Below the pieces are notes generated by a model. The model was not told the DNA's origin and searched no databases. It saw nothing but the letters and a program-made list of their open reading frames with translations. A program made the position numbers and the translations under genes. This document shows positions 10,003-17,387 of a stretch of 37,462 bases of DNA, in pieces (position 1 is the stretch's first letter; each line of letters opens with the position of its first letter). Source of the stretch: Oscillospiraceae bacterium (GTDB lineage: Bacteria > Bacillota > Clostridia > Oscillospirales > Oscillospiraceae); the NCBI GenBank assembly GCA_017436785.1, contig JAFSCK010000052.1, positions 1 through 37,462 on the forward strand, read 5' to 3'.

Positions 10003-11339
10003 GTCATTTCCCGAAGGATTTTGTATGGGGCGTCGCCTGTGCTTCCTATCAGTGCGAGGGTGCCTGGAACGAGGACGGAAAGGGACCCAATATCTGGGAC
10101 GATTTCTGCCATGATGTCACCTATGAATATGTAAAAAACCGGGATACCGGCGATGTGGCCTGCGACAGCTACCACCGGTTCCGGGAGGATGTGGCCCTGA
10201 TGAAGGCCCACAACATTCAGGTCTACCGCTTTTCCATCAGCTGGGCCAGAGTCATTCCCGATGGCGAAGGGGAAGTCAATGAAAAGGGCCTGCAGTTTTA
10301 TGACGATCTGGTGGAGGAGCTGCTGGCCAATGGCATCGAGCCTTGGATCACCCTCTACCACTGGGATCTTCCCAGCGCCCTGCAGAACAAGGGCGGCTGG
10401 CTGAACCGGGATCTGGTGGAGATCTTTGGCCGCTATGCCGCCATCATCGCAGAGCGCTTCAAGGGCCGCGTGCAGCGCTTTATGACCTTGAATGAGCCCC
10501 AGTGCATCGCCCAGTGCGGCTATCAGAACGGCAACCACGCCCCGGGACTGAAGCTGGGAGAGGAAAAAGTCGCGCTGGTTTATCACAATCTGTGTCTGGC
10601 CCACAGCGAAGCCCAGCGGCGCATCAAGGCCATCTGCGGCGACGATGTGAAGGTGGGCGCGGTGCCCTGCGGCACCCTTGCCTATCCGGAAACAGATACC
10701 CCCGCAGGACGGGAAGCCGCCTATCATGCCAGCTTCGATCTGCGGCAGGGCTGGAACTTCAACATTTTCCTAGACAGCCTGATCCTGCACCGCTATGATG
10801 ATTCCGCTTCGGAAGGCTACAAGCGCTTTGCTGCCACCATCGACCCTGCCGACTGGGAGCTGATGGAAACACCGGATTTCTTAGGCCTGAACATCTATCA
10901 GGGATTCATGGTGGATGAGCAGGGCCGGGAGATCAAGCGGTATCCCGGCTTCCCCCTGACGGCCTGCAAGTGGGGCATCACCCCGGAGGTCATGCGTTAC
11001 GGACCCCAGCATATCTACCGCCGCTACGGCCTGCCTATGTACATCACGGAAAACGGCCTGAGCTGCAACGATGTGGTCTATCTGGACGGTAAGGTCCATG
11101 ACGCAAAACGCATCGATTTCCTGAACCGCTACCTGCTGGAGCTTGGAAAGGGCATCGCCGACGGTGCGCCGGTTCTGGGTTATCTGCAGTGGAGTTTTCT
11201 GGATAATTTTGAGTGGAGCGAAGGCTACAATGAGCGCTTCGGCCTGATCTATGTGGATTACCGCACCTGCCAGCGGATCCCGAAGGATTCCGCTGCTTGG
11301 TACGCAAAGGTCATCGAGACCAACGGCGAGAGCCTATAG
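9999..11339 (+). CDS. Beta-glucosidase, glycoside hydrolase family 1
   Basis: 446 residues. The start ATG 9999 overlaps the preceding stop (ATGA), and GGAGG at 9987-9991 lies inside the end of the GH94 gene, so translation is probably coupled. The family signature is complete: N-terminal FPKDFVWGVACASYQCEGA, acid/base E166 in TLNEP, and nucleophile E351 in ITENG. It has no signal peptide. It hydrolyses beta-glucosides with retention of configuration. There is no PTS component nearby and none of the phosphate-binding features were recognisable, so plain beta-glucosidase is preferred over 6-phospho-beta-glucosidase. It is the last gene of the operon. Confidence 0.93.
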   Translation: MSHFPKDFVWGVACASYQCEGAWNEDGKGPNIWDDFCHDVTYEYVKNRDTGDVACDSYHRFREDVALMKAHNIQVYRFSISWARVIPDGEGEVNEKGLQFYDDLVEELLANGIEPWITLYHWDLPSALQNKGGWLNRDLVEIFGRYAAIIAERFKGRVQRFMTLNEPQCIAQCGYQNGNHAPGLKLGEEKVALVYHNLCLAHSEAQRRIKAICGDDVKVGAVPCGTLAYPETDTPAGREAAYHASFDLRQGWNFNIFLDSLILHRYDDSASEGYKRFAATIDPADWELMETPDFLGLNIYQGFMVDEQGREIKRYPGFPLTACKWGITPEVMRYGPQHIYRRYGLPMYITENGLSCNDVVYLDGKVHDAKRIDFLNRYLLELGKGIADGAPVLGYLQWSFLDNFEWSEGYNERFGLIYVDYRTCQRIPKDSAAWYAKVIETNGESL

Positions 11340-11355
11340 TCCGCCCACAGTCCCG

Positions 11356-11399
11356 TAAGGAGGACAGCTATGAAACGCGCTTCCCCACGAAGCGCATAG
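11356..11399 (+). other. Orphan ribosome-binding site and nine-codon frame
   Basis: A good TAAGGAGG (11356-11363) sits 6 bases before an ATG (11370) that opens only nine codons (MKRASPRSA, then TAG at 11397-11399). It lies directly after the GH1 gene and before the terminator. It could be the start of a further operon gene whose body was lost by deletion, or chance. I see no continuation of the frame elsewhere nearby. Confidence 0.3.
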
Positions 11400-11422
11400 C
11401 GCACCGTTTCCCATAAAATACC

Positions 11423-11460
11423 AAAAGGGGCTGTTGCAAAACAACGCAACAGCCCCTTAA
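11423..11460. terminator. Bidirectional terminator between convergent genes
   Basis: An 11-bp stem (GGGGCTGTTGC, 11427-11437, with 11446-11456) flanked by an A tract on the left and TTAAATT on the right. It lies between the GH1 gene and the convergent HD-GYP gene and can serve both. Confidence 0.8.
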
Positions 11461-11547
11461 ATTATGGAATGGTCTGCATCCTACGGATTCTATCGATAGA
11501 TTCCTGTATTTTGCTGCAAACCCTTTTACTCTGGAAGCCGCACCCTG

Positions 11548-12246
11548 TCAGGTGCCTGTGTGGATGGCGTGATAGACCTGATGGATGGCCGCTCTGTTTC
11601 TGACGAATTTTTCTACTACCTTGGCATCAAAGTGGATGTCCCGGTTCTTTTGGATATAGGAAAAGGCGGTATCAAAATCCCAGGATTGCTTATAGGGCCG
11701 CTCGGCGGTCAGAGCATCAAATACATCGGCCACCGCCACAATCTTGGCCGGCAGGGAGATCTCCTCCCTCCGCAGCCCCAGATAGCCGCTGCCGTCTATC
11801 CGCTCATGGTGCTGCAGCGCCACCTCGGCAGCCAGCTGAAACACCGGGCCATCCCATTGGGACAGTATCTGGCTGCCCAGCGGACTGTGGAAGCGGATCT
11901 GTGCAAAGGCTTCCTCATTCAGCCTGCCGGGATCAAAGAGGATGGATTCCGGGATCTCCAGCTTACCGATATCATGAAGCAGCGCCGCGCAGCTGATCCG
12001 GTGGGTCTGCTCCGGGTCGTAGCCCATAATGCTGCAAATGACCCGGGTATATTCCGCCACATGCTGCATGTGACCGTTGGCCGTGTTGCATTTGCGGTCG
12101 ATGCGGTGGATCAGCGCTTCCTCAAAGCCCAAACCTGCCATGACCCCGAAGAAGTCATCAAAATGCAGCTCCTGCTTTTTACCTGCGCTTTTCCTGCGAA
12201 TGGGAAATACGGAAGGATGGGATGAGAAAAAGGCCTTTTTACACAC
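11548..12246 (-). CDS. HD-GYP domain protein, probable c-di-GMP phosphodiesterase
   Basis: 232 residues. The start is GTG at 12246-12244, eight bases after GAGGGG; a TTG at 12252 is in frame but lies only two bases after the GAGGGG, too close to be used. The HD metal pair is H91-D92 in LLHDIGK, and the diagnostic HHExxDGxGY is present at 146-155, followed by ADVFDALTAERPYK. The residue after GY is leucine (L156) instead of the usual proline. No membrane segment or sensor domain is visible, so it is a minimal cytoplasmic enzyme expected to hydrolyse c-di-GMP. Upstream are a repeat copy and then a c-di-GMP-I riboswitch on the same strand, which makes feedback by the substrate likely. Activity rests on the intact motifs only. 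Confidence 0.9.
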   Translation of the reverse strand: MCKKAFFSSHPSVFPIRRKSAGKKQELHFDDFFGVMAGLGFEEALIHRIDRKCNTANGHMQHVAEYTRVICSIMGYDPEQTHRISCAALLHDIGKLEIPESILFDPGRLNEEAFAQIRFHSPLGSQILSQWDGPVFQLAAEVALQHHERIDGSGYLGLRREEISLPAKIVAVADVFDALTAERPYKQSWDFDTAFSYIQKNRDIHFDAKVVEKFVRNRAAIHQVYHAIHTGT

Positions 12247-12260
12247 AGTCAATTCCCCTC

Positions 12261-12422
12261 TAATACTAATTTTTGATTAAATACTTTAATCAAAAAGGCA
12301 TTGCATTCGCGCTGCCGATTCTGTTATTTTTGAAATGAAAATAACAGAATCCCGTCTCATATGATTCTTATATTAAAAACTTCAAGACTTCATCTTAAAG
12401 TTTTTAATTAAGAATCAGTATA
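12261..12422 (+). repeat. 162-bp MITE-like repeat, copy A
   Basis: One of three copies of exactly 162 bp (others at 16592-16753 and 17556-17717). Ends are TAATACTA at the left and CAGTATA at the right, which are imperfect inverted repeats of each other and continue for about 25-30 bp. Internally it folds into three hairpins: an outer TTGATTAAA/TTTAATCAA, a central GATTCTGTTATTTT/AAAATAACAGAATC, and a right-hand stem. The unpaired CCCGTCTCATATGATTCT is conserved in all copies. There is no coding capacity. This copy is the most diverged and lies in the leader between the riboswitch terminator and the HD-GYP start. Confidence 0.85.
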
Positions 12423-12428
12423 AAAAAC

Positions 12429-12475
12429 AAAAAAGCTGCAAACACACGCGGAATGCTTCCGCGTATCTTTGCAGC
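12429..12475 (-). terminator. Riboswitch expression-platform terminator, HD-GYP leader
   Basis: On the minus strand a 17-bp stem (GCTGCAAAGATACGCGG with its partner, one mismatch and one G-U pair) with a 7-base loop, followed by six T, G, six T. It starts within the last bases of the c-di-GMP aptamer, so the two structures compete for a few bases. Confidence 0.88.
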
Positions 12476-12543
12476 CGGTCAATCATACGAAGGTTTCGTT
12501 TAGACACCTTGGCTTTGCGTCGCAGCCTTTCGGCTGGTTTGCC
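12474..12543 (-). promoter_or_regulatory. c-di-GMP-I (GEMM) riboswitch upstream of the HD-GYP gene
   Basis: Read on the minus strand, the 70-nt aptamer has the class I hallmarks in order: GGCAAACC, a P2-type stem closed by a GAAA tetraloop (CAGCC GAAA GGCTG), GACGCAAAGCC, then the tetraloop-receptor strands CTAAACGAA and TTCGTATGA around a short loop, and a closing ACCGGC that can pair with GCCAAGGT. A terminator follows at once. The downstream gene is a c-di-GMP phosphodiesterase. Class I ligand specificity is established for this fold. Whether ligand turns the gene on or off cannot be decided by eye, because the aptamer and terminator share only about two bases. Confidence 0.92.
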
Positions 12544-12558
12544 ATTTTACTTGGTTAC

Positions 12559-12587
12559 ATTATACAAGGCCAGCCCGTTTTTGTCAA
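12559..12587 (-). promoter_or_regulatory. Consensus promoter for riboswitch and HD-GYP gene
   Basis: On the minus strand TTGACA (12587-12582), 17 bases, TATAAT (12564-12559): a perfect sigma-A consensus. Transcription would start near 12552, just before the aptamer. Confidence 0.88.
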
Positions 12588-12594
12588 GATTATC

Positions 12595-12623
12595 TTGCCA
12601 AAACGATTTTTAGCCTTTATAAT
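12595..12623 (+). promoter_or_regulatory. Promoter for the EAL/GGDEF gene
   Basis: TTGCCA (12595-12600), 17 bases, TATAAT (12618-12623). It is back to back with the riboswitch promoter, the two -35 boxes being only 7 bases apart, and about 60 bases before the EAL/GGDEF start. Confidence 0.75.
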
Positions 12624-12681
12624 AACATCATTATATGTGGTATTATGCCCTTTTGTGCAAAAAGAAAAGGAGGACACGCCA

Positions 12682-15600
12682 ATGGCTGTCAGTGATTCAC
12701 GGGACCCGCTGCTGGAGCAATGGCTGGAGGAGCTGGCCTTTCTCAGCAATGAAGCGGACGCCGTTCTATATTTATGGGGTCCTTCTCAGGATGCGCTGTA
12801 TCTGACCGGCCCGGTGGAGGAGGTTTTCCATCTTTCCGTCCCCGCTAGGACCTTCTGCTCCAAGGCGATGTTCGAGCAGCTTCTTGGTCCGGATGCCAGT
12901 CAGGCCTTGCATCAGGATGCCGCAGCCCTGCTGTCCGGACAAACGGCGATCTGCCGCCGGGAGCTTCTGCTGACCACCCCGGAGGGAAGCACCCTATCCC
13001 TCCATGCGGTCAGCAAGCGCCAGCACCATGACTCCCCGTGGGTCCTGACCCGCCTTTCCGGTGCCCCGGATTTTTTCACCCCGGCGGAGGAGGCAGAGGC
13101 ACCCCCCCTTGTGAAGGCCATGCGGGAAAGCGTGACCCGGAACTGTGAGGGCTTCTTCCTCCTGTTCCAGCCCCAGATCGAGTGTGAAAACTATGAGCTC
13201 CATGGTCTGGAGGCACTGCTGCGCTTTCGCTCTGCAGAGCTGGGCATCGTGCCTCCCAATGAATTTATTCCACTGCTGGAATCCACCGGACTGATCGTTC
13301 CCGTGGGGCATTGGGTACTGAAAACTGCCATAGAGCACTGTGCCCGCTGGCGGGCCCATCTGCCGGAGCTGCATATCAGCGTCAATGTGTCCTACCTGCA
13401 ATTCCGTCAGCCGGGCTTCGGAGCTCAGGTATTGGAGCTGCTGGAAAAAAACGGCCTGCCCGGCTCCGCGCTGACGCTGGAGGTCACAGAAAGCATGCAG
13501 CTGCAGGACCACCGGTATTTCAACCGGGTATTCTCCCGGCTCCAAAAGCAGGGCGTTCAGATCTCCATCGATGATTTCGGCACCGGCTATTCCAGCCTCA
13601 GCTATCTGAAGCTGTTGTCCATCAACGAGGTCAAGATCGACCGCTGCTTCATCTCCCGGATCCAGCACAGTGCCTACAACTTCCGTCTGGTCAGCAATAT
13701 CATCGAGCTGGCCCGCAGTGCCCAGATCCAAGTCTGCTGCGAGGGCTTGGAAACAGAGGAGGAATTTGCGGTGCTCCACGAGCTCCATCCCCATCTGATT
13801 CAAGGCTACTTATTCGCTAAGCCCTATGATGCGGAGCAGTTTGTGCGGCGCTTTATCGACAGCACCAACGAGGAATTTGCCCAGCGTCAGCAGCGCCAGG
13901 ACTACTACCGCAGCCTTGCCCACCGGGATAATTCCCACACCCTGAAGATCGAGGAGCAGGAGCGGCTCAGTACCATCGTCGATGGCATGGAGGAGCTGGT
14001 ATACGTCCGGGATCTGGAAAATTATGACCTGCTGTATATGAATGCCGTAGGCCGGGAAATGACGGGCATCTATGACTATAAGGGACGCAAATGCTATCAG
14101 GTCCTAGTCGACCGGAAGACCCCCTGCGATACCTGTACTGCTGCCTGTCTGAATCTGCAGACCTATCAGGTCCAGGAGCGGTGGAACGACTACCTTCAGC
14201 GCCATTTCATGCTGAAAGAGAAACTGATCTACTGGCGCGGAAAGCTGGCAGGTCTGGCTGTGGGTATTGACCTGACGGAAAAAGAAATCACCAGCCAGCG
14301 CTTGCAGGAGCAGCTGGAGTTTAAGCAGAATATCGAAGACTGCACCAAAATGCTGCTGGAGGAGACTGACCTGCAAAAAGCCATCAGCGGTCTGCTGCGG
14401 ACCATCGGCGAATTTTACGATGCCGACCGGGCTTATCTGTTCGAGCTGCAGGATAACCGTCAATTCTGGGACAACACCTACGAATGGTGCGCCAGCGGAG
14501 TCAAACCCGAGATCGACTTTTTGCAGGATGTGCCCATTTCCACTACCAAACGGTGGATGGAGCTGTTCCGGATGGGTGAATCCATCATCATCGATGACAT
14601 TGAAGACATCAAGGAAGCTTCCCCTGAGGAATACGAGACCCTTGCCGTGCAGAACATCACCCACCTGATCGTGTCCCCGATCTGGCACGATCAGCGGGTC
14701 ATCAGCTTTATCGGTGTAGACAACCCCGGAAAACATCTCCACGATGTCGGCCATGTACAGACCATCTCCCTGTTCCTTGCGGACCGCATCCTGAAGGACC
14801 GGACCAAGGACCGGCTGAAGGAGCTTCTGAACCTACATTACAGCGATATCCTGAAGACCACCCAGCTGGGCCTGTGGGTCATCCGTCTGAGCAAGGACGG
14901 CAGCCGGGCGGAAATGTACGCCGACCAGACCATGCGCAGTGTCCTTGGCATTCGGGAGCCTCTGACCCCGGAGAAATGCTATCACCACTGGTACAGCCGA
15001 ATCAAGGACGGTTATTTTCATTATGTCAACTACTCCGTCCAGAATATGATCAACACCGGCCACACGGTGGAGCTGAGCTATACATGGAACCACCCGGAAA
15101 AGGGCGAAGTCACCGTCCGTTGTCTGGGCACCCGGGTGGAGGATATGGGGGATATGATCTGTCTGGAGGGCTATCACCGGGAGATCAATCAGGTGGACCG
15201 ACCCCATTTCCTTCCTGACGAAAAGAGCATTATCTTTGAATACAACAAGGACAAGCGCTCCATATATTTCCATAACAGCCGTGTGCCTCTGGCAGGCACC
15301 GGGGAGAAGGAAGAGGACTTCCCCAACTGCTGGCTCCGGCAGGGCATCGTCCATCCCCATTTCCTCCGGCGCTTTGCCGCTATTTTCTCCGATATCAGCA
15401 GCTGTCCAGAGTTGGAGGGCGAGGAGCTTCTGCTGAAAACCGCAGAAGGTACCTATGAATGGTTTAAAATGAAGACTCACTATCTGGGCGACAGCCAGCA
15501 GGATGCCAAAACCATGGTAGTCATTCTGGACCCGGCCAAGCAGGAGCGGGCCATGGAGCTGGAATTTTTACGGCAGAAGGATTTCTACCGGGCCATCTTG

Positions 15601-16473
15601 TCGGAAAGCATCGCCTACGCAGAGATCGATATGGAAAGCCACGAGATTTTGGCTGCCGGCGGCCTGTGGGGACCCTGCCAGAAGCAGGGGCAGGACTACC
15701 TGAACAATCTGCTGCAATGCGCAGAACTGACCGCCTACCCCGAGGACGCCGCCGCCTATTGCCGCTTCCTGTCGGAGGAAACCCTGAGCAGGGTCATGGC
15801 CGCCGGGAAGGACCGGGAAAAGATCCAGCTGCGGTGCTTTGTAGCCGGACAGCTGCGGTGGGTGGAGCTGACAGGCCATGTGTTCCGGGATCAGCTGACG
15901 GAGAATGTTTATGCCCTGCTGTATGTTCAGGACATCGATGCCCGAAAGCAACGGGAGCTGGAACAGGAAAAGGCCGCCACCCGAGATCCCCTTACGCAGT
16001 TATTCAACCGCAGTGCGTTCCAGAAGGAAGTTATGGAGCACATTGCCCGGTCCCGGTCGGACACTGCCGGCGCACTGGTGATCTTGGATCTGGACAATTT
16101 CAAGCCCATCAACGATACCTACGGCCACGCCGAGGGCGACCGGGTGCTGCAGCAGCTGGCAGACGTATTGATGACCACCTTCCGCCGGAAGGACCTGATC
16201 GGCCGTTTTGGCGGCGATGAGTTCCTGATCTTCCTGAAGGACCTGTCCGACAAGGATGTCATCGACCGCCGCATGCAGGAGCTGCGCCGAAACCTGCTGA
16301 CCGCAAACCACCATGGCTGCACCTGCAGCGCAGGCATCACCTTCGTTCGCCGGAAGGATTTCCACTACGAAACCTATCTGAAAGAGGCCGATCACGCCCT
16401 ATACCAGAGCAAAAAGCAAGGTAAGAACACCTACAGCTATGCAAGCCCCATGGGCTGTCCGTCCGGAAAATGA
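12682..16473 (+). CDS. Multi-sensor c-di-GMP turnover protein, EAL-PAS-GAF-PAS-GGDEF
   Basis: 1263 residues from ATG 12682, preceded by AAAGGAGG; the frame is open further upstream but that part overlaps the divergent riboswitch. Order: a PAS-like N-terminus (about 20-120), EAL domain (about 145-395), a PAS domain with cysteines C482, C485 and C489, a GAF domain (about 550-700), two or three PAS-like segments (about 715-1080), and GGDEF (about 1095-1250). EAL residues are intact: E177-A178-L179, DDFGTG at 297-302, K318 and E354. The GGDEF motif is canonical (1177-1181) with an inhibitory I-site RRKD at 1168-1171. Both activities look possible. No membrane helices are seen, so signals are probably cytoplasmic. 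Placing EAL before GGDEF reverses the common order. Confidence 0.92.
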   Translation: MAVSDSRDPLLEQWLEELAFLSNEADAVLYLWGPSQDALYLTGPVEEVFHLSVPARTFCSKAMFEQLLGPDASQALHQDAAALLSGQTAICRRELLLTTPEGSTLSLHAVSKRQHHDSPWVLTRLSGAPDFFTPAEEAEAPPLVKAMRESVTRNCEGFFLLFQPQIECENYELHGLEALLRFRSAELGIVPPNEFIPLLESTGLIVPVGHWVLKTAIEHCARWRAHLPELHISVNVSYLQFRQPGFGAQVLELLEKNGLPGSALTLEVTESMQLQDHRYFNRVFSRLQKQGVQISIDDFGTGYSSLSYLKLLSINEVKIDRCFISRIQHSAYNFRLVSNIIELARSAQIQVCCEGLETEEEFAVLHELHPHLIQGYLFAKPYDAEQFVRRFIDSTNEEFAQRQQRQDYYRSLAHRDNSHTLKIEEQERLSTIVDGMEELVYVRDLENYDLLYMNAVGREMTGIYDYKGRKCYQVLVDRKTPCDTCTAACLNLQTYQVQERWNDYLQRHFMLKEKLIYWRGKLAGLAVGIDLTEKEITSQRLQEQLEFKQNIEDCTKMLLEETDLQKAISGLLRTIGEFYDADRAYLFELQDNRQFWDNTYEWCASGVKPEIDFLQDVPISTTKRWMELFRMGESIIIDDIEDIKEASPEEYETLAVQNITHLIVSPIWHDQRVISFIGVDNPGKHLHDVGHVQTISLFLADRILKDRTKDRLKELLNLHYSDILKTTQLGLWVIRLSKDGSRAEMYADQTMRSVLGIREPLTPEKCYHHWYSRIKDGYFHYVNYSVQNMINTGHTVELSYTWNHPEKGEVTVRCLGTRVEDMGDMICLEGYHREINQVDRPHFLPDEKSIIFEYNKDKRSIYFHNSRVPLAGTGEKEEDFPNCWLRQGIVHPHFLRRFAAIFSDISSCPELEGEELLLKTAEGTYEWFKMKTHYLGDSQQDAKTMVVILDPAKQERAMELEFLRQKDFYRAILSESIAYAEIDMESHEILAAGGLWGPCQKQGQDYLNNLLQCAELTAYPEDAAAYCRFLSEETLSRVMAAGKDREKIQLRCFVAGQLRWVELTGHVFRDQLTENVYALLYVQDIDARKQRELEQEKAATRDPLTQLFNRSAFQKEVMEHIARSRSDTAGALVILDLDNFKPINDTYGHAEGDRVLQQLADVLMTTFRRKDLIGRFGGDEFLIFLKDLSDKDVIDRRMQELRRNLLTANHHGCTCSAGITFVRRKDFHYETYLKEADHALYQSKKQGKNTYSYASPMGCPSGK

Positions 16474-16492
16474 TCGCGCAGTTTCCTTCTGA

Positions 16493-16606
16493 AGCTCCCC
16501 CATCCCCGGCTATCCCATCTCCCAGATCGAAGACTATCTGGACAGCGTCCTTCCCATGCTGGATGCCAAATATGCCCAGATGGCCGCAAATTATACTGAT
16601 TCTTAA
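16493..16606 (+). pseudogene. Probable gene remnant ending in repeat copy B
   Basis: A frame open from 16493 encodes a protein-like tail (PGYPISQIEDYLDSVL, then PMLDAKYAQMAANY) that is offset by one base from the preceding gene. Its last three residues and its TAA lie inside the MITE-like repeat. No start codon or ribosome-binding site precedes it. This looks like the fragment of a coding region cut by the repeat, but I cannot name a parent family. Chance coding-like sequence is the alternative. Confidence 0.35.
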
Positions 16607-16753
16607 TAAAAAGCTTTAATTCGCAGAATTGAAGCTTTTTATATGAGAATCATATGAGACGGGATTCCGTTATTTTATTCTCAAAATAACGGAATCGGCA
16701 GTGCCGAAGGCAATGTCTTCTTGATTAAAGAATTTAATCAAGAAATAGTATTA
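16592..16753 (-). repeat. 162-bp MITE-like repeat, copy B (inverted)
   Basis: Same element as copies A and C but in the opposite orientation, starting TATACTG and ending AGTATTA. It is very close to copy C (few differences by eye) and carries the same three hairpins and conserved centre. It lies downstream of the EAL/GGDEF gene and overlaps the end of a gene remnant. Confidence 0.88.
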
Positions 16754-16764
16754 ACGATCTCATC

Positions 16765-16797
16765 AAAACCGGTAGAGCCTACGCTCTACCGGTTTTT
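16765..16797. terminator. Bidirectional terminator
   Basis: A 14-bp stem (AAAACCGGTAGAGC, 16765-16778, with 16783-16796) with a CTAC loop and A and T tracts built into the arms. The stop codon of the minus-strand ferritin-like gene lies inside the stem. Confidence 0.82.
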
Positions 16798-17250
16798 CTG
16801 CGGCCAATCCTCCATCCCCAGCAGTTCTGTCAGGAGCAGGCAATGTCTTGCCTCCCGGTCGGATAAGAGGCGGAAGACGGCGCCATACTGGGCCTCTGCC
16901 GAGCGGGACAGGTAATCTGTCATACAGCGTCGGGTCTTGTGGTAGCTGGCTTCCAGCAGACGGGCAGACGGTTCTCTGGTGGGATTCCAGAGCTTCAACA
17001 CCTCCTCCCGGCTGCCGGAAAGGCGGGCTATGCCCTTCAGCGCCGCGGCGTTGGCCATTTCCCCTTCGTACAGCTGCCGCGCCAGCTCCCGCCTGCGCCC
17101 TGACAGCATCCCCATCAGCTGATGGAAGCTGGCTGCCAGCTCCATGGCTGTCATTTGGAGCCGCTGCAGCTCCATGCCGGAGGATTCCTCCTGCCGCTGC
17201 AGGACCCGCTGCCAGACCTGCTGTTCCCTGTTCGGATGATCGTTTTCCAT
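16786..17250 (-). CDS. Small ferritin-like/rubrerythrin-like helical protein
   Basis: 154 residues; GAAGGGAG lies eight bases before ATG 17250. The sequence is mostly helical, with two long amphipathic segments: about 25-75 (ELQRLQMTAMELAASFHQL, then ELARQLYEGEMANAAALKGI) and about 95-150 (LLEASYHKTRRCMTDYLSR, then YGAVFRLLSDREARHCLLL). Spaced E/H residues (ELAASFHQL, YEGEMA, REARHCLLL) recall the ferritin-like di-iron fold of small clostridial rubrerythrin relatives, but a complete ExxH pair set cannot be assigned. Function is unknown. An unfused overlapping frame of similar length on the same strand lacks a usable start and is not favoured. Confidence 0.65.
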   Translation of the reverse strand: MENDHPNREQQVWQRVLQRQEESSGMELQRLQMTAMELAASFHQLMGMLSGRRRELARQLYEGEMANAAALKGIARLSGSREEVLKLWNPTREPSARLLEASYHKTRRCMTDYLSRSAEAQYGAVFRLLSDREARHCLLLTELLGMEDWPQKNR

Positions 17251-17311
17251 ACAAACCGCTCCCTTCTATCCTCAGTATAGTCGGCAGGAGGCGGTTTTTT
17301 GCGAAAATTTT

Positions 17312-17353
17312 TTCGAGAAAGTGCTTTTCTTTCTCGAATATTTGTGCTATAAT
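17312..17353 (+). promoter_or_regulatory. Candidate lexA promoter with inverted-repeat operator
   Basis: A perfect 10-bp inverted repeat, TTCGAGAAAG (17312-17321) and CTTTCTCGAA (17329-17338), precedes an extended -10 box TGCTATAAT (17345-17353). No good -35 box is present, as often with extended -10 promoters, and the inverted repeat overlaps that region. The next plus-strand gene is lexA, 380 bases on, beyond two inserted repeats. The repeat differs from the GAAC-N4-GTTC type box known from Bacillus LexA. Confidence 0.5.
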
Positions 17354-17387
17354 CAAGGAAAGTGCAAATTAAATTCATAGGGCGCAT

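Noticed and set aside
12469-12681. N-terminal extension of the EAL/GGDEF protein by 71 codons
   Set aside because: The extension is the complement of the riboswitch and both promoters; GGAGG and ATG 12682 define the real start.
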